A DNA stretch of 64,000 nucleotides from Paucimonas lemoignei (GTDB lineage: Bacteria > Pseudomonadota > Gammaproteobacteria > Burkholderiales > Burkholderiaceae_D), in assembly GCF_004342585.1 (NCBI RefSeq), contig NZ_SLZQ01000008.1, positions 124,001-188,000 of the forward strand, written 5' to 3'. Under the pieces are notes generated by a model that was given only the letters and a program-made list of their open reading frames with translations, had not been told where the DNA came from and did not search any database. The position numbers and the translations under genes were made by a program. Positions 17,000 to 24,189 of this stretch are shown here, piece by piece; the stretch's first letter is position 1, and every line of letters starts with the position of its first letter.

Positions 17000-17785
17000 T
17001 TATTCGCCGTTTTTTATGCTTTTTGCCAAGGCCAGCATCTGGCGCGCCATGCCGCGCAGGATATTGACCTCTTCCGTCTCCAGCCCTGCACGGGAAAACA
17101 TGCGCTTGATACGCGGCATCAGCTTTTTCGGGCTTTCCGGATTCAAGAAACCGATCCCGACCAGCGCTTGCTCCAGGTGTGCATACATCCCTTCCACCTG
17201 TTCGACACTGGCCGCATCCCCGCGAAAGCCGACTCCAGTCTCGGCAAGTTTGCCCTCGGTCGCCGCCATGCGGCCTTCGTAAGCCAGCACTTGCACCGCC
17301 TGCGCCAGATTGAGCGAAGAATAATCAGGATTGGCTGGGATATTGATTAATACATTACATTTTTCCACCACTTCGTTCGGCAAGCCGAAACGCTCGTTGC
17401 CGAACAGGAGCGCGGCATGCAGGCCCGCATCCCCCGCCAGTTGCGTAGCCAGGTCACGCGGCGTAATGATCGGCGGCGAATATTCCCGTAAGCGCGCACT
17501 TACTGCCGCCGCGAAATTGCACCCCGCAAGGGCTTCACTCACCGAGCCGACAATGCGTGCGCCCTCCAGCACATCCAGGGCGCCGCTGGCGAAGGCGATG
17601 GCTTCTTCATGCCGTACGGCGTCCGGATCGCGCGGATTGACCAGCACCAGCTCATGAAATCCCATGGTCTTCATGGCGCGTGCAGCAGCGCCGATGTTTC
17701 CGGGGCGGCTGGTTTCAACAAGGATGAAGCGCAGGCGCTGAAACAGGGTAGTTTGCGTAACAGTGTCGGTTTGGTGCGGGTTCAT
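17000..17785 (-). CDS. trmJ: tRNA (cytidine/uridine-2'-O-)-methyltransferase TrmJ
   Basis: 261-residue SPOUT-class methyltransferase that modifies position 32 of tRNA with SAM. RFILVETSRPGNIGAAARAMKTMGF is the opening motif, GNERFGLPNE is motif 2 and INIPANPDYSSLNLAQAVQVL is the knotted SAM-binding motif 3. A C-terminal helical extension (about 175-261) is typical of TrmJ over TrmH. Divergent from suhB, convergent with lexA. In some bacteria trmJ and suhB are neighbours, as here. Confidence 0.95.
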   Translation of the reverse strand: MNPHQTDTVTQTTLFQRLRFILVETSRPGNIGAAARAMKTMGFHELVLVNPRDPDAVRHEEAIAFASGALDVLEGARIVGSVSEALAGCNFAAAVSARLREYSPPIITPRDLATQLAGDAGLHAALLFGNERFGLPNEVVEKCNVLINIPANPDYSSLNLAQAVQVLAYEGRMAATEGKLAETGVGFRGDAASVEQVEGMYAHLEQALVGIGFLNPESPKKLMPRIKRMFSRAGLETEEVNILRGMARQMLALAKSIKNGE

Positions 17786-17852
17786 TTAAAATAGCAGCAT
17801 CCGCGGCAAAGGCACGAGTCGGTTGCCGCATCGTTCATTATTCAATTTACAT

Positions 17853-17882
17853 GGTTCCCTGATTGCGGTTCGCAAGGGAACC
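17853..17882 (+). other. Bulged hairpin in the suhB leader
   Basis: GGTTCCC (17853-17859), a 3-base bulge, TTGCG, a GTT loop, CGCAA and GGGAACC (17876-17882) form a 12-pair hairpin with one bulge. It ends 20 bases before the suhB ATG, so it would lie in the 5' untranslated region. Confidence 0.5.
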
Positions 17883-17902
17883 GCCATTTTAACGGAACCT
17901 GT

Positions 17903-18694
17903 ATGCATCCCATGCTCAATACGGCGGTCAAGGCCGCCCGCCGCGGCGCTTCGGTCATCAACCGCGCCTCTTTCGACATCGACCGCCTGAAAGTCACCGA
18001 AAAACAGCAAAACGATTTCGTCACCGAAGTCGACCGTGCCGCCGAGCAGGCGATCATCGAGGTGCTGCAGACCGCTTATCCCGACCATGCCATTCTGGCG
18101 GAAGAATCCGGTCCCTCGGCCAATCTGCACGATGAAAATGAAAACGTGTGGATCATCGATCCGCTGGACGGCACCACCAACTTCATTCACGGCTTTCCCC
18201 AGTATTGCGTCTCGATCGCGCTGCAGCAGCGCGGCCAGATCACGCAGGCCGTGGTTTACGATCCGACCCGTAACGACCTGTTTACCGCCACCAAGGGCGG
18301 CGGCGCCTTCCTGAACGAAAAGCGCATCCGCGTCGCCAAGCGCGACAAGATGGCCGAAGCGCTGATCGGCACAGGCTTTCCCTACCGTGACATGCAAGGC
18401 CTGGACGAGTACATCAACATGTTCCGCGTCATGACGCAAAAATGCGCCGGCCTGCGCCGTCCGGGTGCGGCTGCGCTGGATCTCGCCTATGTAGCCTGCG
18501 GACGCCTGGATGGCTTCTTTGAAAAAGGCTTGCAGCCTTGGGATGTCGCCGCAGGCTCGCTGCTGGTCACCGAAGCGGGTGGCATCGTCGGCGACTTCAA
18601 GGGCGAATCCGAATATATCTACAAAGGTGACGTGTTGGCTGGTTCGCCAAGGATTTTCGGTCAACTGGTGGCTCTGCTCTCCCCTTACGCATAA
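17903..18694 (+). CDS. suhB: Inositol-1-monophosphatase family protein SuhB
   Basis: 263-residue Mg2+-dependent phosphatase of the IMPase fold. Metal-binding motifs are [16 protein letters not shown] (Glu), [14 protein letters not shown] (Asp-x-x-Asp-Gly) and the C-terminal [15 protein letters not shown]. In Proteobacteria SuhB also joins the rRNA antitermination complex, so its main role may be in transcription. No Shine-Dalgarno stronger than GGAACC is seen. A hairpin lies just upstream of the start. Confidence 0.96.
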   Translation: MHPMLNTAVKAARRGASVINRASFDIDRLKVTEKQQNDFVTEVDRAAEQAIIEVLQTAYPDHAILAEESGPSANLHDENENVWIIDPLDGTTNFIHGFPQYCVSIALQQRGQITQAVVYDPTRNDLFTATKGGGAFLNEKRIRVAKRDKMAEALIGTGFPYRDMQGLDEYINMFRVMTQKCAGLRRPGAAALDLAYVACGRLDGFFEKGLQPWDVAAGSLLVTEAGGIVGDFKGESEYIYKGDVLAGSPRIFGQLVALLSPYA

Positions 18695-18707
18695 ACCTCC
18701 CCATCTA

Positions 18708-18735
18708 GCACGGCAGGACTTGGTTCTTGCCGTGC
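18708..18735. other. Hairpin after suhB
   Basis: GCACGGCA (18708-18715) and TGCCGTGC (18728-18735) pair over a 12-base loop, 14 bases after the suhB stop. There is no T run. The remainder of the gap to feoA holds the Fur box described next. Confidence 0.4.
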
Positions 18736-18858
18736 CGGCGACCGGGTCCTCCGGTGCGCCAGACAATCTTCTTTCTACTTTTCAAATTCCCTACAGAATT
18801 ATCTTCCTGCTTCCAGTTGCGCACCGGTCTGGCATTCTATTTATCGGTACCGCGAAAA

Positions 18859-18893
18859 TGCTAATGATTCTCATTAAAATTTGATGTTATGAT
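18859..18893 (+). promoter_or_regulatory. Fur box and -10 of feoAB
   Basis: TAATGATTCTCATTA (18862-18876) is a six-base inverted repeat with three-base centre matching the Fur box core. A TATGAT element (18888-18893) 11 bases downstream would be the -10. The layout predicts iron-dependent repression of feoAB. Confidence 0.75.
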
Positions 18894-18952
18894 GGAGCCT
18901 GACTTGCCTTTTGGTCCCTATTGCCACGTATCGTTGCTGGCGAATATCGATT

Positions 18953-19228
18953 ATGAAACAAACAGATTTCACCTTAACGCTGGAACACATGCCGCTGCGC
19001 AAACCTTGTTTTGTACAAGCGGTACAGGCGCCATCCCATTCACCCGAATGGCTGCGCTGGCTTGAGGAAATCGGTTTTATTGCGGGCGAACAAGTCATGC
19101 TGGTGGCGCGTGGCATGCCGGGCAGCGACCCGCTAGTGGTGCGCGTCGGCACCTCGACGTTTGCCTTGCGCCGGGCGGAAGCCGCATGCGTGAAAGTCAG
19201 CATGGCGCCCCCCGGAGTGACGCAATGA
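18953..19228 (+). CDS. feoA: Ferrous iron transport protein FeoA
   Basis: 91-residue SH3-like cytosolic protein of the Feo system. LEEIGFIAGEQVMLVARGMPGSDPLVVRVG and the terminal TFALRRAEAACVKV match FeoA, with a somewhat long N-terminus. I start at ATG 18953; an upstream frame from 18911 is unlikely. The stop TGA overlaps the feoB ATG (ATGA), so the two are coupled. A Fur box sits about 80 bases upstream. Confidence 0.92.
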   Translation: MKQTDFTLTLEHMPLRKPCFVQAVQAPSHSPEWLRWLEEIGFIAGEQVMLVARGMPGSDPLVVRVGTSTFALRRAEAACVKVSMAPPGVTQ

Positions 19229-21123
19229 AGGCGGCGGTCCAGGAAGCGGTCGTCCACCTTCACCCAGCCGCCCCGCTGATCGCACTGGTCGGCAACCCTA
19301 ATTGCGGCAAGACCGCCCTTTTCAATCGCCTCACCGGCAGCCGCCAGAAAGTCGCCAACTACGCCGGCGTCACGGTCGAGCGCAAGGAGGGGCGCATGCA
19401 AACTGCGGCGGGCAAGACCTTGCGCGTGCTCGATCTGCCCGGCGCCTATAGTCTCTATCCGCGTTCGCCCGATGAGCGCGTCACCTGCGATGTGCTGTAC
19501 GGCCGAGCCGTCGGCGAGAAGCGCCCCGACCTGGTGGTGTGCGTGGTGGATGCGACCAACTTGCGCCGCAACCTGCGCCTGGTCCTGGCGGTCAAGCGTT
19601 TGGGCATCCCTTGTGTGGTGGCGATGAACATGTCGGACCTGGCAGAAAAAGCCGGAAGACCGGTCGATGCCGATGCGCTGGCACGCGAACTCGGCGTGCC
19701 GGTAGTGGCGACGGTAGGTGTTGCCAGCGGGGGCGAACAGTCGCTGCGCACGCTGCTGGACAATCCGGAATTGTGGCGACGCAGTGGGCCGGCACTGGCG
19801 CCGGTGCAGGATGAAAACGCCAGTATCGCCGGCGACCACGAGGAAGTGCGCCGCATCCTGCAGCGACTCGGCCTCGATCAGATCGTGCCGCACAGCGCCA
19901 CGGAGCGCATCGACAGCGTGGTGCTGCATCCGGTCGCCGGTCCTGTCCTGCTGGCCGTCGTGCTGTTCCTGATATTCCAGGCCGTATTCGCCTGGGCAGA
20001 AACGCCGATGGGCTGGATCGAGCAACTGACCGCCTGGACCGGAGACGCGGTGGGCGCGCTGCTGCCGGATGGCTGGATCAAGAGCCTGCTGGTGGATGGC
20101 GTGATCGCCGGCGCCGGCGGCGTGGTGGTATTCCTGCCGCAGATCGTGATCCTGTTTTTCTTCATTTTGATACTTGAAGAATCCGGGTATCTGCCGCGTG
20201 CCGCCTTCCTGCTCGACCGCCTGATGGGCAGCGTCGGGCTTTCCGGCCGCTCCTTCATTCCCTTGCTGTCGAGCTTTGCCTGCGCCATTCCGGGCATCAT
20301 GGCGACACGTTCCATTTCCAACCCGCGCGACCGCCTGGTCACGATCATGATTGCGCCGCTGATGACTTGTTCGGCGCGCCTTCCAGTGTATGCGCTGCTG
20401 ATCGGCGCGTTCATTCCCCAGCGCGAGGTCTGGGGCGTGCTGGAACTGCAGGGGCTGGTATTGTTCGGCTTGTATGCAGCCGGCATTGCCGGCGCGCTGG
20501 CGGTCGCCTGGGTGCTGAAACGCTTCACCAGCGGCGGCCGCATGGTGCGCCCCCTGATGATGGAATTGCCCAATTATCACTGGCCCAGCCCCGCGAATAT
20601 CCTGCTCGGTCTTTGGCAGCGGGTGCGCATCTTCATGCGGCGCGTTGGCGGCATCATCCTTGGCCTGACCATCCTGATGTGGTTCCTGGCCAGCTTCCCG
20701 GCACCTCCTGCAGGCGCTACCGGCCCTGCAATCGAATACAGCCTGGCCGGCATGCTGGGACAATTGCTGGCGGTGGTGTTCGAGCCGATCGGCTTCAACT
20801 GGCAGATCAGCATCGCGCTGGTGCCCGGCCTGGCGGCGCGCGAAGTGCTGGTCAGCTCGCTGGGTACCGTGTATGCCATGTCGGGTTCGGGCGATGCGGC
20901 TGCCGCAGCCCTGTCGGGCATCATCAGCCAGCAATGGAGCCTGGCGACCGCGTTTTCCCTGCTGGCCTGGTTCGTCTTCGCGCCGCAATGCCTCTCCACC
21001 CTGGCGACCGTGCGGCGGGAAACCGGCGGCTGGAAAATGACAATCATTATGGCGGGCTACCTGTTTGCACTTGCCTATTTGGCGTCCTTCGTCACTTATC
21101 GCATTGCGCTGGCGTTGACTTAA
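19225..21123 (+). CDS. feoB: Ferrous iron transporter FeoB
   Basis: 632-residue inner-membrane Fe2+ transporter with an N-terminal G-protein domain. G1 is GNPNCGKT (23-30), G3 DLPGAYSL, G4 NMSD; a helical linker region follows and then a membrane domain with the two 'gate' repeats, including FIPLLSSFACAIPGIMATR and APLMTCSARLPVYALLIGAF, whose cysteines are thought to line the pore. The protein is shorter than E. coli FeoB (773) but similar to other betaproteobacterial ones. Start at ATG 19225 overlaps the feoA stop. No feoC follows. Confidence 0.96.
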   Translation: MKAAVQEAVVHLHPAAPLIALVGNPNCGKTALFNRLTGSRQKVANYAGVTVERKEGRMQTAAGKTLRVLDLPGAYSLYPRSPDERVTCDVLYGRAVGEKRPDLVVCVVDATNLRRNLRLVLAVKRLGIPCVVAMNMSDLAEKAGRPVDADALARELGVPVVATVGVASGGEQSLRTLLDNPELWRRSGPALAPVQDENASIAGDHEEVRRILQRLGLDQIVPHSATERIDSVVLHPVAGPVLLAVVLFLIFQAVFAWAETPMGWIEQLTAWTGDAVGALLPDGWIKSLLVDGVIAGAGGVVVFLPQIVILFFFILILEESGYLPRAAFLLDRLMGSVGLSGRSFIPLLSSFACAIPGIMATRSISNPRDRLVTIMIAPLMTCSARLPVYALLIGAFIPQREVWGVLELQGLVLFGLYAAGIAGALAVAWVLKRFTSGGRMVRPLMMELPNYHWPSPANILLGLWQRVRIFMRRVGGIILGLTILMWFLASFPAPPAGATGPAIEYSLAGMLGQLLAVVFEPIGFNWQISIALVPGLAAREVLVSSLGTVYAMSGSGDAAAAALSGIISQQWSLATAFSLLAWFVFAPQCLSTLATVRRETGGWKMTIIMAGYLFALAYLASFVTYRIALALT

Positions 21124-21189
21124 GCAGCCTCGCAGGCAAGCATACGTTTCAGCGCTCGCATACCTAGGCTAGCGCTTCGGACAAAATAG

Positions 21190-21228
21190 AAACCGGCGTA
21201 ACAGGGTCTGCTGTTACACCGGTTTTTT
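21190..21228 (+). terminator. Terminator of feoAB
   Basis: AAACCGG-c-GTAACAG (21190-21204) pairs with CTGTTAC-a-CCGGTTT (21211-21225), with a six-base loop and six T. It lies 66 bases after feoB. From here to 21409 I see no further gene or signal. Confidence 0.92.
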
Positions 21229-21409
21229 GCATTGCAGTGTCTGAGGAAGGCTTGATCCTTATTTCATATTCAGACTGCCCAGGTCGGGCACATCGGCATG
21301 CGCCAGTGCACAAGGCGCCGGCGCAAGTCGTCAGCACAATAACTGAACGCTGGCCAATTTCAAGATACCGAGATTTTCGATCCTCGACGCTATTATGACT
21401 TTTGCCTGA

Positions 21410-21961
21410 CTAAGAAATATCGTCTGCCTCAGGCGGCATTTTTTTACCGCTGAACATGGCGGCGACAAGGTTTTCGCGATGCTGGAAGCTTGTAAACACC
21501 ACTCCGGCCACATGGAAGGCAATCAGGATGAGCAACAGCCAGCCAAGCCAGCCATGAAGACTGGCGAGCCAGCCATACCCCCAGAACATGTCCGTGGTGT
21601 ATAACCATCCCGTAAACACCAACGCGCCGACACAGGACAGCAGCGCCACCACCATCCATCCGCCCAGCGGATTATGGCCAAGGTAGCGCGGCGCCTTTCC
21701 GGCAGCGACCTCGCGCAAGTAACGCCAGGTCGGGCCGGGAGAACGCACGAATTGCGAAAAGCGGGCGTAGGCGCTGCCGGCAAAACCCCAGATGAATCGC
21801 GTAAGAGCCGCGGCTCCTGCACCATAACCCAAATATTCATGCAGAGGACTGATGCGGTCGCTGGTAATCCATGCCGCAGCGACCGTTATCACCAGTGTCC
21901 AGTGCAACAAGCGCACTGGAAGGTCCCAGATCCTGATCTTATTTTTCTTCAACGCGTTCAA
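21410..21961 (-). CDS. Cytochrome b561-type membrane protein
   Basis: 183 residues with four membrane helices, of the di-heme b-type cytochrome / Ni-Fe hydrogenase cytochrome b family. IRIWDLPVRLLHWTLVITVAAAW carries the first heme His; further histidines occur in SPLHEYLGYGAGAAALTRFIWG, SLHGWLGWLLLILIAFHVAGV and after it. It probably passes electrons across the inner membrane. Its start lies 23 bases inside the end of the PepSY gene, so the two are co-translated. The neighbours (PepSY, PiuC, TonB receptor) suggest a role in reductive iron release rather than in hydrogenase activity; no hydrogenase genes are present. Confidence 0.9.
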   Translation of the reverse strand: MNALKKNKIRIWDLPVRLLHWTLVITVAAAWITSDRISPLHEYLGYGAGAAALTRFIWGFAGSAYARFSQFVRSPGPTWRYLREVAAGKAPRYLGHNPLGGWMVVALLSCVGALVFTGWLYTTDMFWGYGWLASLHGWLGWLLLILIAFHVAGVVFTSFQHRENLVAAMFSGKKMPPEADDIS

Positions 21962-22211
21962 AAGTCTTAGGGTCGAAAAATGCCTCTACGCGCTTGCCCT
22001 GCGGGTCCTTGGCATACACTTCATAGCAGGTCTTGGTGACTTCCATGCGGCGCACTTGCCAGCCTTCGCTCTGCAACTTGCGGTAAAGCTCGTTGTGATC
22101 CCGCCATTCCGACTTCGGATGCTGCGGGCACTGCACATCGCCATGCGCCCATGCGCCAGCCGCGGCGAATGCCAGAACCAGGGGTGCGAACTTTACGAGT
22201 TTCGATTTCAT
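21939..22211 (-). CDS. Small periplasmic PepSY-domain protein
   Basis: 90 residues. A signal peptide (MKSKLVKFAPLVLAFAAAGAWA) precedes one PepSY-like domain (about 24-90): LYRKLQSEGWQVRRMEVTKTCYEVYAKDPQGKRVEAFFDPKTFERVEE. A DVQCPQ and a later Cys in KTCYEV could form a disulfide. The ATG at 22211 has an AAAGGAG site. It overlaps the cytochrome b561 gene. PepSY domains beside b-type cytochromes and TonB receptors recur in bacterial ferric-siderophore reductases; that function here is inference. Confidence 0.85.
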   Translation of the reverse strand: MKSKLVKFAPLVLAFAAAGAWAHGDVQCPQHPKSEWRDHNELYRKLQSEGWQVRRMEVTKTCYEVYAKDPQGKRVEAFFDPKTFERVEEK

Positions 22212-22264
22212 CAATCGCTCCTTTTCAGTAAATGAATATAACAATACAGCGCTGCATGCTGACC

Positions 22265-22948
22265 TCAAGTCTTCGCCCAGCGCCGCAGCAGGTTGTGGTA
22301 AATGCCGGTCAAGGCCAGGAGATTCGCATCGCCCGCTTGCATCGAGGGCGTGAGCTTTTGAATCGCCTGATCCAGATCGAACAGCATGGTGCGCTCAGCG
22401 TCGTCGCCCACCAGGCTTTCGATCCAGAAGAACGACGCCACCCTTGCCCCTTCGGTGACGGGAGTCACGCGATGCAGGCTGGATGACGGGTACAGCACCA
22501 TGTCGCCTGCCTCCAGCTTGACTGCCTGGACGCCAAACGCGGTTTCGATTTCCAGCTCGCCGCCGGCATACTCCTCCGGCTCCGACAGGAACAGGGTCGC
22601 CGACAAATCGGTGCGCATGCTGAGATGGCTGCAGGGGATCTGCATCACTGCGCTATCGACATGGACGCCGTAGTTTCCGCCATGCGCGTAGCGATTGAAT
22701 TTTGGCGGATAAATCGTGCGCGGCAATGCGGCGGATATGAACAAGGGATTGGCGCCAAGCTTGCGCAAGATAACATTGCCAAGTTCCGCCGTGAGCGGCG
22801 CATTGTCGTCGAGCTGCTGATTTTGCTTGGCGCTGACGGCCAGCGTCCCGGCGGTTTTCGCGCCATCCTGCCAGTCGGCCTGCGCCAGGCGGTCGCGGAA
22901 CTGCCGCACTTCATCCTTGCTCAAGACCTGCTCGATAGTCATCAACAT
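22265..22948 (-). CDS. piuC: PKHD-type hydroxylase, PiuC/YbiX family
   Basis: 227-residue Fe(II)/2-oxoglutarate dioxygenase. The metal triad is His and Asp in [10 protein letters not shown] and the distal His in [21 protein letters not shown], with Arg for 2-oxoglutarate in the same stretch. Length and N-terminus ([19 protein letters not shown]) match the YbiX/PiuC family, which is repeatedly found beside Fiu/PiuA-type siderophore receptors. The substrate is not established. AAGGAAG site before the ATG; 15 bases after the FMN oxidase gene. Confidence 0.94.
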   Translation of the reverse strand: MLMTIEQVLSKDEVRQFRDRLAQADWQDGAKTAGTLAVSAKQNQQLDDNAPLTAELGNVILRKLGANPLFISAALPRTIYPPKFNRYAHGGNYGVHVDSAVMQIPCSHLSMRTDLSATLFLSEPEEYAGGELEIETAFGVQAVKLEAGDMVLYPSSSLHRVTPVTEGARVASFFWIESLVGDDAERTMLFDLDQAIQKLTPSMQAGDANLLALTGIYHNLLRRWAKT

Positions 22949-22963
22949 GATGAACGCTTCCTT

Positions 22964-24124
22964 TCAGGGTAATTCAAGGTTGCCGGCACTTCCCGGCTTT
23001 GCCGCAGCAGTCGCCGCCACGGTGGCGCGATCGATCTCTGTGACAGTCACGCAACCCGCTTGCGCCATGCAGACTTCCAGCTCTTCCTGCAAGAGCCTGA
23101 TCATGTGGGCAACGCCCAATGCGCCTGCCACGCTCAGGGCATACATTTGCAGCCGTCCGATCATGACCGCATTGGCGCCCAATGCCAGTGCCTTGAAAAT
23201 ATCCAGGCCGGAGCGAATACCGCTATCGAATAGCAGCGGAAAATCTTCGCCGACCGCCGCGCGTATTGCCGGTAAAACCTGCAAGCTGGCCGGCGCGCCA
23301 TCGAGGCTGCGCCCGCCATGATTCGACACCACAATCCCCGCCACGCCCCTGCTCTGCAATGCACAGGCATCTTGCGGATGCAACACACCCTTGACCCAGA
23401 TCGGCAAGGCGGTCTGGGTCATCAACCACTCCAGGTCGCGCCACGTCGGCGCGGTGCGCATGACTCCCTGAAATATCCTGCTGTCGCCTGCCACTGTTTC
23501 CTTCACTTCAGGAGCGGCATGATCGCGCAGGTTCGCAGCAATGCAATCCGGCGGCATCTGAAAATTCGCCCGCAAGGCGCGCAGGCTGGCGACCTGGATC
23601 GATGCATCCAGCGTCACCATGATCGCTCCGTAGCCGGCACCTTCCGCGCGCCTGAGCAGATCCAGCGTTCCCTCGCGCGTGGGTTGAAAGTAAAGCTGGA
23701 ACCAGCGCGGAAAAGCTCCCGCAGCGGCGATTTCCTCCAGCGTATAAGAAGCCAGCGTGCTGCTGACCATGCAGGTTTGCAGTGCCGCTGCCGCTCGCGC
23801 GGTTTCCAGTTCGCCCCTGGGATGCGCCAGCTTCTGGAACGCCACCGGTGCCAGCATGATCGGATGCGACAGCTCCTGGCCTCCGATTGTGACTCGCGCA
23901 TGTGCACCGCTAACGTCGCGCAACAGGCGGGGATAGACTGCCCACGAGTCGAATGCCGCCCGGTTAGCTTCCACGGTCGCATCCCTGCCGCTTCCGCCAG
24001 CCACGTAGGCATAGCTTGCCGGCGCCATGAAACGCTGCGCCAGCAATTCATAGTCTTGCGCACAACGAATTTCAGCGGGAATGCTGTCCATCGGCTGCTG
24101 CAAGGGGAGAAAGGATTCGCTCAT
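22964..24124 (-). CDS. FMN-dependent alpha-hydroxy-acid oxidase/dehydrogenase
   Basis: 386-residue TIM-barrel flavoenzyme of the LldD/glycolate-oxidase family. FMN-site and catalytic features: SYAYVAGGSG (variant of the YYxGGA opening), LAPVAFQKLAHPRGE, the catalytic His and Arg in GIVVSNHGGRSLDGAPAS, LFDSGIRSGLDIFKALALGANAVMIGR (phosphate site). It oxidises an alpha-hydroxy acid, passing electrons to O2 or the quinone pool. Start ATG 24124 preferred; an ATG at 24157 lies within a hairpin. It stands between the siderophore receptor and piuC, which is not a usual place for a lactate enzyme, so a siderophore-derived substrate is possible. Confidence 0.92.
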   Translation of the reverse strand: MSESFLPLQQPMDSIPAEIRCAQDYELLAQRFMAPASYAYVAGGSGRDATVEANRAAFDSWAVYPRLLRDVSGAHARVTIGGQELSHPIMLAPVAFQKLAHPRGELETARAAAALQTCMVSSTLASYTLEEIAAAGAFPRWFQLYFQPTREGTLDLLRRAEGAGYGAIMVTLDASIQVASLRALRANFQMPPDCIAANLRDHAAPEVKETVAGDSRIFQGVMRTAPTWRDLEWLMTQTALPIWVKGVLHPQDACALQSRGVAGIVVSNHGGRSLDGAPASLQVLPAIRAAVGEDFPLLFDSGIRSGLDIFKALALGANAVMIGRLQMYALSVAGALGVAHMIRLLQEELEVCMAQAGCVTVTEIDRATVAATAAAKPGSAGNLELP

Positions 24125-24135
24125 GGTAAAGGTCA

Positions 24136-24157
24136 ATGCCGGGCAAGGACCCGGCAT
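24136..24157 (-). other. Hairpin between the TonB receptor and the FMN oxidase
   Basis: ATGCCGGG and CCCGGCAT pair over a six-base loop. On the minus strand it follows the receptor stop by 32 bases and is trailed by TGACCTTT rather than a clean T run; it may trim or attenuate the downstream genes. Confidence 0.5.
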
Positions 24158-24189
24158 TTGATCACACTACAATGCTTACAGCAACGCCA

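Noticed and set aside
18874-20988. A 704-codon open frame on the minus strand opposite feoA/feoB
   Set aside because: It is antisense to well-supported Feo proteins, has skewed Gln/His/Arg-rich composition typical of complementary-strand reading in GC-rich genes, and no motif.
21259-21400. Possible remnant of a coding region after the cytochrome b561 gene (minus-strand peptide ending ADVPDLGSLNMK)
   Set aside because: Only about 20 codons after a stop, no start and no match that I recognise; more likely chance than a pseudogene.
21410-21961. Calling the cytochrome a hydrogenase subunit
   Set aside because: Family resemblance to hydrogenase b-type cytochromes is real, but no hydrogenase gene is in the window and the neighbours are iron-uptake genes.
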